Shown here one piece after another: positions 48,501 to 57,162 of a stretch of DNA of 64,000 bases. The notes under the pieces were generated by a model, which did no database searches, had not been told where the DNA came from, and saw only the letters and a list, made by a program, of their open reading frames with translations. The translations under genes were made by a program, and so were the position numbers. Positions within the stretch are counted from its first letter, which is position 1, and each line of letters begins with the position of its first letter. Source of the DNA: an uncultured Eubacterium sp. (GTDB lineage: Bacteria; Bacillota; Clostridia; Oscillospirales; Acutalibacteraceae). Where the stretch lies: contig CAJOEV010000003.1 in the NCBI GenBank assembly GCA_905233545.1, positions 1 through 64,000 of the forward strand, given 5' to 3'.

Positions 48501-48953
48501 ATGGGAAAAAGAGCAGAAATAGCATACAATAACTTCAAAAGCGGATACAACTGTGCCCAGGCGGTATTTATGGCATTCAGCGATAAATATGGGATTGATG
48601 AAGAAACCGCCGCAAAGCTCGCTTCCTCGTTCGGAGGAGGAATGGGAAGAATGCGAGAGGTCTGCGGAGCGTTCAGCGGAATGCTTCTTGTGAACAGTAT
48701 GGAAACGGGAAGTGCAGACGCTTCAGACAGGGAGGCAAAAGCTGCCAACTACGAAAGTGTTCAGAAGCTTGCAGAGCGTTTTAAAGAGGAAAACGGTTCA
48801 CTTATCTGCAGAGAGCTTTTAGGTCTGACGAAAAAGCAGGAGGAAAACGAGGGAACTGCTCCCGAGGCAAGAACTCAGAGTTACTATAAAAAACGCCCCT
48901 GTGCCGAAATAGTCAGATGTGCCGCTGAAATACTTGAAGAAACATTTGAATAA
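48501..48953 (+). CDS. C_GCAxxG_C_C family redox-type protein
   Basis: A 150-residue protein. NFKSGYNCAQAVFMAFSDKYG is followed by FGGGMGRMREVCGAFSGM (the G-x-x-C-G-A-x-x-G core), then ICRELLG and a late RPCAEIVRCAAEIL. The spaced cysteines (about 17, 55, 95, 134, 139) are those of the C_GCAxxG_C_C family, thought to hold a metal or disulfide centre. It is cotranscribed with the TM2 gene. Confidence 0.88.
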   Translation: MGKRAEIAYNNFKSGYNCAQAVFMAFSDKYGIDEETAAKLASSFGGGMGRMREVCGAFSGMLLVNSMETGSADASDREAKAANYESVQKLAERFKEENGSLICRELLGLTKKQEENEGTAPEARTQSYYKKRPCAEIVRCAAEILEETFE

Positions 48954-48954
48954 G

Positions 48955-48988
48955 AAAAAGAGGACGGAATTTCCGTCCTCTTTTTTTA
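48955..48988 (+). terminator. Intrinsic terminator of the TM2/C_GCAxxG pair
   Basis: AGAGGACGG (48959-48967) pairs with CCGTCCTCT (48973-48981) followed by seven or more T. Confidence 0.9.
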
Positions 48989-49011
48989 CTGAGCAGTGGT
49001 AACTGACTAAT

Positions 49012-49042
49012 AAAAAATGATGGGCAAACGCCCATCATTTTT
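49012..49042. terminator. Terminator of the minus-strand giant gene
   Basis: ATGATGGGC-AAAC-GCCCATCAT with A-run and T-run either side, 14 bases from the giant gene's stop. Confidence 0.9.
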
Positions 49043-49051
49043 TATTTTGTA

Positions 49052-52000
49052 TTATGCGAATTGCTTAAGGAGGTCAACGAGCTGTTCAATAACTTCGTCT
49101 GAATCACCCTTGAGCATTCCGAGAACCTGAGAAATAACATCGGAAATCGAAGCGCTTACATTGTCGCCGAGAAGTCCTGTGATGAGATTTACTATTGCGT
49201 CATAGTTATCTTTATAGTTAATAGTATCGATAACAAATCTGAGAACTGCAATAAGTGTTTCATCCTGGTCGGCAATAACTGCGATTCTTCCGCCATATGT
49301 TGCAGCCTGTGAGGTTGCCTTCGGAACGAATTCGCCGTGGCTTGCAAGCTTGAACCAATCAATCTCAGGAAGAACTATTCCAAGCGGAGTGCCCTTAATC
49401 TTGATTGTTCTGAGAATGCTGTTAAGAGTATCAACAACGTTGTCTGCGCCAACAAGAGGTTTGAGAGTTCCTGAAAGGTCGTAGAGATCGAACTTAGGAA
49501 CATTGAGACCTACTTTTTCGTTAAGGAGCTTGGGAATATCAAGTCCTGCTGCATTAAGAATTGCGTTTACATCAACTATCGGCTTGATTGCTTCAAGAAG
49601 AGCTGAAATCGGAGTAAAGAGATTGTCAACTATCTGAAGTAATCCGTCGTTAGCAAAGAAGAGTGAAAGGTTCGGAAGAATGTCTGCAAGCATTTCAACA
49701 GGTGCGTTGAGAATGTCTTCTACCTTATCCCAGAGAGGATTGATAATGTCAAGAAGCATATTATCATAAGCCTCAAAGGTGTCTTCTCTGTACTGATACT
49801 GAGTCTTGATGTTGTATACGCCGAATGCCTCAAGAAGAGGAACTATTGTTGAAGTATATCCGTCTGAACCAGGAATCTTAACAAGATTGAAGAGGTTGAG
49901 CGATGCATCGTTGAGAAGAACATCAACAACACCGTAGATTGGACGGAGAACTGCAACAAGTGCATTCATAAATGAATCTCTGTCTTTAACGCCGAACTTA
50001 AGGTCTTCAGCCTTAACATCTTTCCAAGAACCGGCTTCTTTGATTACATCGGCAACAGCCGGATAAGTCATACCGTAACTCTTGTTTGTCAGAAGGTCAG
50101 CAACATTTGATATCGAGAAGTCTATATCGGTCATCGCAAGAAGGTTTGTCAGTGAACCAATGTTATCATTGATGTTAACGCCTTCGATTGCACCGTAAAG
50201 ACCGGTTGCAAGTTTTGCTATGAGCTCATCTGTGTAGAGCTTTTCTTCAACAAGACCGCCGAGACCGCCTTCAAGAAGTCCGCCTACGAGTCCGTCAAGC
50301 ATCGGAGCGAGCTGACGGCAGAAGTCTTCATCCATATTACCGAATGAGAACTTGTAGCCATCTTTGTACTTGAAGTCTCTGTAATCAAAGAAGCTGTCGG
50401 TTGATCTTTCGGTTAAGAAGTAGAATACTGCGCGGACGATATCGTCCTTAGCTGCTGTTGCCATCTGGTTGAATACTGCGGAAATGATATTCTTAACAGT
50501 TTCATTATCCTTAAGACCGTCAATACCTGTGATGAGGTCTCTGATAGGTCTTGCATTTGTGATAAGAACATCCGAAACATATCTGAGAACTGCAACAAGA
50601 ACTTCGCCCTGACGAGCAACAATTCTTCTTGTTGTGTATTTGCCCTGGCTGTTCTTAGCCTTGCTTGAAACAACTCTGAGTGAGCCGTGGCTTGCAATAC
50701 TCTTGAATGTGAATGTCGGAAGTGTTAATCCGAGCTTATCCTTGAGAAGCTTCTGAACAAGCGGAACAACAAGATCCTGAACATTTGTTGCTGCGAGATT
50801 GTTAAGTTCGATATTGAGCTTAACCTTCTTGAGCCCGAGAGCATCGGTAACAATCTTGCCGAGCGTCTTACCTGTGAGACTCTTGATGAGTTTGTCAACA
50901 TCAATGCCGTTCTTCTTGAGAACTCCGAGAACGCCGTTCTTAGCGGTGATAGGAGCAAGAAGATTTCCGATTGCCTGGGATACTCCGTTGTTCTGAATGA
51001 AGTATGCAACGTTGGGAAGAATCTTTGTTACTGTGTAGAACGGATTGTTTGCAATGTCTTTAACAAGACCGAGAACAGGATTGAGAACATCGATAAGAAG
51101 GTTATCCTTAGCTTTCTTATAATCTCTCTTATACTGCTTATATGTCTTGACATTCTTGCACATGAAAGCTTCGAGAATCGGAATTACTGCGCTTTCATAT
51201 CCGTTTGTTCCGAAGTTTGCGTCACTGAAGAGTGCTTCGAAATCTTTAACTATCTTTTCAACATCAATTGTGAGAACATTTGTTGCTGTTCTCTTATTTG
51301 TATGAGTGATAGCATTGCTTCTTACGGTAAGTATAAAGGTTCCGTCCTTAAGCTTGTAAGTGATTGTTCCGCCGTACTCGCTGCCGTTTCCGTATTCGGT
51401 TGATCCCTTAAGCGAGAGTGACTTGATAACACCTTCAATGTTGAGCTTATCTGCATCAAGCTTGCCTTCTGCAAGAAGAACAGAGAGAACATTGTTGAGC
51501 GGACGGAGAAGAGCTGCAAGACCGTTGACAAATCCTGTCTGAGCCTTTGAGCTTCCGTCTGTGAAGCCCCAGTTGAGTGTTCCAACCTTATCCCAGCTCT
51601 TTGCTTTCTTAAGAGTTGCAGCAGCGCTTGAGAAGGTCTTGCCGTAGCTCTTGTCTGTTAAGTATTTAGCATAGCCCTTGGGTGAAACATCCATGCTTAC
51701 AGCGCCGAGAACTGTTGCAACAGTGCCCTTGCTGAGTGCTCCGTAGAGAGCCTTTGCTATCTTTGTGAGAATATCGTTTGTGTAAAGCTTATCGTTGATT
51801 AACGGATAGAGTCCCTGGATATCTGTTACGCCGAGAGCGTTGAGAAGCGGGAATACGTTTTCAACAAGGTCATCAAGCTGATAAACAGCGTTGCTTGCTT
51901 CGGAAGCAAGAACTCCTCTCGGATAGCTGAAGCTCTTTGAAAGCTTGTTTGCATATTCGCTGAATGTCCAATAGATTTCCGTCGGGCTCTGAACAACTGA

Positions 52001-55000
52001 AAGAACCTCTGTGAAGAGCTTAAGGATTTCTGCAGCCGAAAGCTTCTTGAGAATCTTTGTGAGTTCAGGTGATAAGCTGTCGATTATCTTCTGAAGCTTT
52101 TCATTTGAAAGCAGGAAGTCAACAACGAATCCGTAAACGAGGAGAAGAACCTCTTCAGGTGTTTTGGCAGCTGCAAGTTTCTTCCAGTTGATTTCAGGAA
52201 TTGTTGCAAGCTTCTTTATAGCGTCGATGCTGTTGAGAAGAGAAACAATTACGTTCTTCTCGGGAAGCTTTGAACTCAGGTCAATCTTGGAAGCAAAGCC
52301 GTCTACCATATTTGCAAGAGTTGGTGAAAGGTTATAAACAACCTTTGCAGCGCCCTTGATTAAGAACTGAATCGGGTCGGTTGCACCCTTAACGAATGAC
52401 TTAATGCTTGCATCGTCAAGAAGTCCGCTGACGCCCTTAACAAAGTTAAGAATGAATGTTGCGGGAGCGTCATACAAGGTATCAAGTGCACTTGAAATAG
52501 GAGTGATGATACCCTTGATGAGCTTGTCGGGAGCAGAAGCCTTGTTGAATTCTGCAGGAGTCATAACGCCGTTTGCGCCGAGAGCCTTGTTAATTGTGTT
52601 GAATACAGGATAAACAAGTTTGCTGTAGTAATTATCCTTCTTAGATGAGTTAGTATATGAAGCGGTGAGAACTGCTCCAATAATTCCTGCAACACCGCTG
52701 AGTGATTCACCGAGTGCAGTATAGAAAGCTTTCTTGTTACCCTTGCTGAAGCCGTACTTCAGGTAATCCTTAGTGTAGTAAATTCCGTTGTTGTCGTTAA
52801 CAGCATTGATTTCAACCTTGAATGAGTTCCAGTTCTTTCTGCTGTTTTCAAGAAGAATATTCTTGGTCTTTGAATATTTGCTTGAAAGACGAACTGCAAC
52901 TGCGTCGGGAGAAACAAGTCCGTATGCTGCGTCTGCGAGAAGCATATTCGGGTCTCTGTCCTTAAGGAAACCGCTGTCCTTATTATAGAAGAGATAATCA
53001 ATGATGTTTTCAATGAGTGAATATGTCTGAATAACAAGATTCGAAAGATTTGCAGAGGTGTAAACCTTTTCTTTGTTAACATCGCCCTTCTTGGGAAGAA
53101 TACCAATCTTGCCGTATTCGCCCGGGTGCTTGTTCGTTTCGCCAACTACATAATAGAAGTAGTTGTTGATGAGTTTAACCAAATCATTTGTGTTCTTTGC
53201 ACCGAAGTAGCTTGAAGCAACTGTTGCAACAGAATTAATGATATTGTCTGTCTTATCTAAATTGAATCCGTTAAGCTTTGTATTTTCAAGGAGAGATGCA
53301 AGTAATGTGTCGAGCGCTTCAACAAGTTTCTTTGCAGCCTTCGTGTTTTCTTTGGAAAGAAGCTCGCTGTACTTCGTTCCAACAGAAGATGTCTTGGACT
53401 TTGAAGAACCTGCAAGAAGAGGAGCACTGTTCTTATATATGTTAGTTAACTTATATTTTGCCGAACCGCCGTCTTTCTTGATAAGGGTTGTGATGAACGG
53501 GATGAGACCCTTTGTCTTTCCGCCGTCCTTATAAAGAATGTTGGAAAGAAGGAACATTCCGCTTTCTGAGCTGAAGCCAACGAATCCGTTATCTCTCTCT
53601 TTAAGAGTGAAGGAAGCGTCGTCATTGCGCTTGAGCTGGAACAAACCGTTAACAACGTCGGTAATAATACTCTTTTCTCCGAATCCGCCGAGTGTCTCAA
53701 GAAGACTCTGAACAAGTGAAAGATTTGAAGAAATCTTGTTGTTCTTGTCCATTACAGTGTCATTAACAATGTCGATAATCGGGTTAATCCATTCGCCGAT
53801 AAGAGTGTTAACGAAGTATTCAAGAACTGCGGTAGGATCATTTTCGGTTGCAAGATTTTTGAAACCGTCGAGAACATTGTTGTGTTTCTCGCCTGATATG
53901 GTTTCAATCTTGTAGTTGAGAGTCCAGTCGGAATCAATATCATACTTATCTATAAAGTTCTTACCCATACTGTCAAGAAGCTGGGGAAGAGCAACAAATA
54001 TGTTGTTAAGACCTCTCTGAACAACCTCGCCTTTATTGTTGTATCTCGGGTCGTTCTTGCATTCATCAAGGTAATCATTTACTGCATCAAGTGCAAACGA
54101 AGCAAGCTCGGTAACAGCCTCGTCGATTGCATTTGCAAGGTCTTCACTAAGACCCCTGCCTTTAAGAGTGCTTGCAAGACCGCCGTTAAGACGAGCACCG
54201 GCGATAGCCTTATCTGCTGCATAAATGTTTGTGAAAACAGGAACTGAAGTGTCAACGCCTGCAGCATATGCATCGTATGTTCCTACAATTGCTCTTGCCG
54301 CATCATCGTTGCCGAGCAGCCAGTTGAGAACTGAAGGAAGAACCTTGTTGAGGTCGAATGCAAGGTTTCCGATACCAACTGAAGTATCGCCTGCAGCCTG
54401 AGAACGAGCCTTTAATGCTTCGATTCCGCCGCCTTCAAAGAGACCGTTGACAAGAATACCGTAAAGTGCGCTGTCATCGGCACTGTTATCATTGAATACC
54501 ATGGGAACAAGAACTTCGTCCACAAGTATTACAAGAACGGGAAGAAGATTGAAAACAGTTTCAATGGGCTCGTTGTAGAGATTCTTCCAGATATCTGTAA
54601 GAGTTGCCTCGAGGTCGATATTAGAGGTGAGAAGCTGACCTAAAAGATCGCTGACAACCTTTCCGATATCGGTGTCGGGGTTGAGATATCCGAGATAGCT
54701 GTTAATAGTGTCGTTAACAACGTCAACAGCTAATGAATCGGGGATTTTGTAGTTATCATAATCATATTTATCATCGCCCATAAGTCCCTTAACGAGCTTG
54801 CCGATGTTTCTGTCTTCATAGAAGAATTTAACATTGGCTGTTCCTGGGAAGCCGAATGCAGCGTCGTCCTTGCCCTGAAGCTGCTGGATAATGATTGAGG
54901 GAAGAAGGAACTCGGTGATTTCATACATCGGAATGGAGTCATCCGAAGGATATGTATCGTCGAAGTACTGAATCATTACTTCTTCGCAGTCACTGTCGTA

Positions 55001-56512
55001 GAATCCGCCCATTTCTTCGTACTGGTCTTCAAGACCGATATTCTTGAACAGAGTTACTGCAGCGCTTTCGCTTGCGCAATTCCCAAGGTTATAATCAATC
55101 ATCTGGCTGAAATATGAACCATAAAGCCAGCTCTTGAAGAATGCCTTGGTGTAATCGCTGAAAGCACAGCTGTCATCATCAAGATAATCGTCGAATCTTC
55201 CGCCGTTCATAACATAGTGATAGAGGGCTTTGATTTCATCGTCCTTAACCATCTGGTCCTTAACGAAATCCTTTGCACTGCTGTATGCTTCGGTGTCGTA
55301 TGCCTTGGTCATTTCGAGTGCGCCGAGAGCAATAGCACTGTAGTAAGGGGAAGCAAATTCATTGCCCGAATCAATTTTTGAAGCAGCTGTAGAACCGTCG
55401 AAAATAGTGTTGTACACTTCGTTTAAGCAGTATGCCTCACAATAGGAATCATAAATATTCTGATATTCATCTTTTTGTTCATCAGTTGCAGTTGTAAGGT
55501 CAAAGCCTCTGGCTGTGCAGTATTCCTCAAAGGTCTTATCAGCATCGCCGATAACTGTTTTATAGTTTGAAGGAGTTATCTTTGTTCCGTTATATCTAAC
55601 GGTTGCACCGCCGAGGTTTGCAAGATAAAGATAGAACATTCCTTCAACATACTTCTGATTGTACTGATAGAAAAGTGCAGCAGCAATATTATCTATCTGG
55701 AAGGGAGCGCCGTCAAAATCAAGATACATATTATCGTATGCAATCTTGGTGTTGCAGCTCTTATCGGTTTTGTGAACATCTTTAAGCTTTGTTGAGCCGA
55801 TTTCAAAGTTTTCAAGCTCATAAAGAGTTAAATCATCATTAAAATGAATTCCGCCGTCTTTAACGGTTTCTTTGTAATCTTTAAGAGCAGCAGTACCTTT
55901 TACATCATCTCCGCCGTTTTCTGAGAAAAGTGCGTCAAATGCATCAAGATGCTTTTTGAGAAGAGCCTTGAGCTTGGGAAGATTTGTTGTTGCAAAATCT
56001 TTCTTCTCGTCGTTTGAAGAGTCCTGATTATCAAGGCAGAACTGATAAAGCGCATAGAAATCCATCACTGCGTCTTCATCATCGAGATAGTCATAGAGTC
56101 CGAATGAAGAGTATTTCTTATACATACTCTCTGCTTCGCTGTTTGAATATCCCTTTTCTTTGTAGTAATCAGTAATGATTTTTTGTTTGTCTCCCTTAAC
56201 TGCAAGCAGTTTCATAAGAGTGGGGGAAACGCCGGCAACTATATCCTGAAGTGAAGTGTTCTCGTTAACATTAACACCTGCACTCTCAAGAAGGCTCTTG
56301 AGGGGACCGTTTGCGAGAACGGGGACATAGTTGTTTACAAGGTCGGTTACGGCATTGAATGCCTCTTCCGCCTCAGTATTGTTGTTCCAGTATGCATTGT
56401 TTTTGTCGGTTTTATTGCCGTCTGCTGCAAAAGCAGTAAAACCAACGCTGCAAGAGGTAACAACCATTACCACAGCCAGAAACAGGCTGAGGAATTTCTT
56501 GCTCGTTTTCAT
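49052..56512 (-). CDS. Giant secreted protein (about 2,486 residues) with repeated helical modules
   Basis: A signal peptide MKTSKKFLSLFLAVVMVVTSCSVGFTAFAA with a clear A-F-A/A site is followed by ~2,450 predominantly helical residues rich in Leu, Asn, Asp and Lys. No enzyme motif, sortase signal, dockerin or S-layer domain is seen. It contains at least three diverged copies of a module of about 400-520 residues. The clearest two start near residues 1573 (NDKLYTNDILTKIAKALYG) and 2089 (EEKLYTDELIAKLATGLYG). Each runs through a W-x-x-V ... F-G-x-x-D/G segment, VIPILEAF / IVPLLEAF, ILPNVAYFIQNNG / ILPNLSLFFANDG, IASHGS / LASHGE and VLVAVLRYVSD / TLIAVLRFVID. An earlier copy (about 1170-1480) keeps YPVFNTI, LIKGIITPI and IPEINWKKLAAAK. 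The start is ATG 56512, eight bases after AAGGAG. Probably extracellular structural or scaffold material; function unknown. Confidence 0.8.
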   Translation of the reverse strand: MKTSKKFLSLFLAVVMVVTSCSVGFTAFAADGNKTDKNNAYWNNNTEAEEAFNAVTDLVNNYVPVLANGPLKSLLESAGVNVNENTSLQDIVAGVSPTLMKLLAVKGDKQKIITDYYKEKGYSNSEAESMYKKYSSFGLYDYLDDEDAVMDFYALYQFCLDNQDSSNDEKKDFATTNLPKLKALLKKHLDAFDALFSENGGDDVKGTAALKDYKETVKDGGIHFNDDLTLYELENFEIGSTKLKDVHKTDKSCNTKIAYDNMYLDFDGAPFQIDNIAAALFYQYNQKYVEGMFYLYLANLGGATVRYNGTKITPSNYKTVIGDADKTFEEYCTARGFDLTTATDEQKDEYQNIYDSYCEAYCLNEVYNTIFDGSTAASKIDSGNEFASPYYSAIALGALEMTKAYDTEAYSSAKDFVKDQMVKDDEIKALYHYVMNGGRFDDYLDDDSCAFSDYTKAFFKSWLYGSYFSQMIDYNLGNCASESAAVTLFKNIGLEDQYEEMGGFYDSDCEEVMIQYFDDTYPSDDSIPMYEITEFLLPSIIIQQLQGKDDAAFGFPGTANVKFFYEDRNIGKLVKGLMGDDKYDYDNYKIPDSLAVDVVNDTINSYLGYLNPDTDIGKVVSDLLGQLLTSNIDLEATLTDIWKNLYNEPIETVFNLLPVLVILVDEVLVPMVFNDNSADDSALYGILVNGLFEGGGIEALKARSQAAGDTSVGIGNLAFDLNKVLPSVLNWLLGNDDAARAIVGTYDAYAAGVDTSVPVFTNIYAADKAIAGARLNGGLASTLKGRGLSEDLANAIDEAVTELASFALDAVNDYLDECKNDPRYNNKGEVVQRGLNNIFVALPQLLDSMGKNFIDKYDIDSDWTLNYKIETISGEKHNNVLDGFKNLATENDPTAVLEYFVNTLIGEWINPIIDIVNDTVMDKNNKISSNLSLVQSLLETLGGFGEKSIITDVVNGLFQLKRNDDASFTLKERDNGFVGFSSESGMFLLSNILYKDGGKTKGLIPFITTLIKKDGGSAKYKLTNIYKNSAPLLAGSSKSKTSSVGTKYSELLSKENTKAAKKLVEALDTLLASLLENTKLNGFNLDKTDNIINSVATVASSYFGAKNTNDLVKLINNYFYYVVGETNKHPGEYGKIGILPKKGDVNKEKVYTSANLSNLVIQTYSLIENIIDYLFYNKDSGFLKDRDPNMLLADAAYGLVSPDAVAVRLSSKYSKTKNILLENSRKNWNSFKVEINAVNDNNGIYYTKDYLKYGFSKGNKKAFYTALGESLSGVAGIIGAVLTASYTNSSKKDNYYSKLVYPVFNTINKALGANGVMTPAEFNKASAPDKLIKGIITPISSALDTLYDAPATFILNFVKGVSGLLDDASIKSFVKGATDPIQFLIKGAAKVVYNLSPTLANMVDGFASKIDLSSKLPEKNVIVSLLNSIDAIKKLATIPEINWKKLAAAKTPEEVLLLVYGFVVDFLLSNEKLQKIIDSLSPELTKILKKLSAAEILKLFTEVLSVVQSPTEIYWTFSEYANKLSKSFSYPRGVLASEASNAVYQLDDLVENVFPLLNALGVTDIQGLYPLINDKLYTNDILTKIAKALYGALSKGTVATVLGAVSMDVSPKGYAKYLTDKSYGKTFSSAAATLKKAKSWDKVGTLNWGFTDGSSKAQTGFVNGLAALLRPLNNVLSVLLAEGKLDADKLNIEGVIKSLSLKGSTEYGNGSEYGGTITYKLKDGTFILTVRSNAITHTNKRTATNVLTIDVEKIVKDFEALFSDANFGTNGYESAVIPILEAFMCKNVKTYKQYKRDYKKAKDNLLIDVLNPVLGLVKDIANNPFYTVTKILPNVAYFIQNNGVSQAIGNLLAPITAKNGVLGVLKKNGIDVDKLIKSLTGKTLGKIVTDALGLKKVKLNIELNNLAATNVQDLVVPLVQKLLKDKLGLTLPTFTFKSIASHGSLRVVSSKAKNSQGKYTTRRIVARQGEVLVAVLRYVSDVLITNARPIRDLITGIDGLKDNETVKNIISAVFNQMATAAKDDIVRAVFYFLTERSTDSFFDYRDFKYKDGYKFSFGNMDEDFCRQLAPMLDGLVGGLLEGGLGGLVEEKLYTDELIAKLATGLYGAIEGVNINDNIGSLTNLLAMTDIDFSISNVADLLTNKSYGMTYPAVADVIKEAGSWKDVKAEDLKFGVKDRDSFMNALVAVLRPIYGVVDVLLNDASLNLFNLVKIPGSDGYTSTIVPLLEAFGVYNIKTQYQYREDTFEAYDNMLLDIINPLWDKVEDILNAPVEMLADILPNLSLFFANDGLLQIVDNLFTPISALLEAIKPIVDVNAILNAAGLDIPKLLNEKVGLNVPKFDLYDLSGTLKPLVGADNVVDTLNSILRTIKIKGTPLGIVLPEIDWFKLASHGEFVPKATSQAATYGGRIAVIADQDETLIAVLRFVIDTINYKDNYDAIVNLITGLLGDNVSASISDVISQVLGMLKGDSDEVIEQLVDLLKQFA

Positions 56513-56635
56513 AATCATCTCTCCTTTTCCTAATGATTTTGCACAAGTCGCTTTCGCGATTAACGACTTATACACAGCGCAGAAGACATGCAAAATTGAA
56601 TATAAGTCTCCTGCGAACGAACAATGTCAAGTATA

Positions 56636-56664
56636 TTTATAACAGATAATTATTATTAAGTCAA
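56636..56664 (-). promoter_or_regulatory. Sigma-A promoter of the minus-strand giant gene
   Basis: On the minus strand TTGACT (56664-56659), 17 bases, TATAAA (56641-56636). A second TTGACA (minus strand, near 56624-56629) has no well-placed -10. Confidence 0.7.
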
Positions 56665-56971
56665 TAGGTTTTTAACAATTAGTTAATAAATTCTTCACTA
56701 AATTTCTAATAATTGTTGAAATTATCAAAAAATCGCCATATTTTGCGGTGCAGTAATGTCGAAAAACATACCCAAAAAACGCCTTAAAAAGCTTGAAAAT
56801 ACCGAATAAAAATCGGCGTAAATATTTCTTGCAAGTAAATTAATTATGAACAAAATGTAAATTTTACCATTTTACAACCGTACAATCGTCAAAAATATCA
56901 ACAAAATATTAACAAACAGTTCACAAAAAAACGCCAATGTTTATTAATTGGATAAAAATTAAATAAATTTA

Positions 56972-57000
56972 TTGACTTTATATTAAATAAGTGCTTTAAT
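56972..57000 (+). promoter_or_regulatory. Promoter of the plus-strand giant gene
   Basis: TTGACT (56972-56977), 17 bases, TTTAAT (56995-57000); an alternative TAATAT overlaps. Leader of about 155 bases. Confidence 0.55.
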
Positions 57001-57018
57001 ATAGTTGCGTGATATGCG

Positions 57019-57123
57019 CTGTTGATAGAGATTTTTCTCTACTGCGGGGGCTTCGATTGCCTTCAATCTACTGTGATATTGTTACAGCGGGGTCAGAGAT
57101 TGCGACGTTCCGCAAGTCAACAG
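57019..57123 (+). promoter_or_regulatory. Multi-branched structured leader of the plus-strand giant gene
   Basis: CTGTTGA (57019-57025) pairs with TCAACAG (57117-57123), closing a junction. Inside it are four hairpins: TAGAGA-TTTT-TCTCTA (57026-57041), GATTG-CCTT-CAATC (57055-57068), CTGTGA/TTACAG with a wobble (57071-57087), TTGCG-ACGTTC-CGCAA (57100-57115). Two G-rich joints (GCGGGGGC at 57044-57051 and GCGGGG at 57087-57092) are unpaired and could bind CCGC at 57110-57113. It is riboswitch-like in size and layout; I cannot match it to a class I know. Confidence 0.5.
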
Positions 57124-57162
57124 ACATTATTCGTAAATCTTTAATTTGGAGGAAAATTTAAA

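Larger units (their letters stand above)
56513..57162. other. 650-base divergent intergenic region between the two giant genes
   Basis: Very AT-rich. It holds a minus-strand promoter (56636-56664) with a ~115-base leader that can form AAGTCG/CGACTT around TCGC-GAAA-GCGA. It also holds a plus-strand promoter (56972-57000) followed by a multi-hairpin leader (57019-57123). Between 56665 and 56970 I see no gene and no clear structure apart from A/T tracts. Confidence 0.6.

Noticed and set aside
57019-57123. c-di-GMP (GEMM-I/II), TPP, cobalamin or ydaO riboswitch
   Set aside because: I compared the conserved cores from memory and found none; left as an unassigned structured leader.
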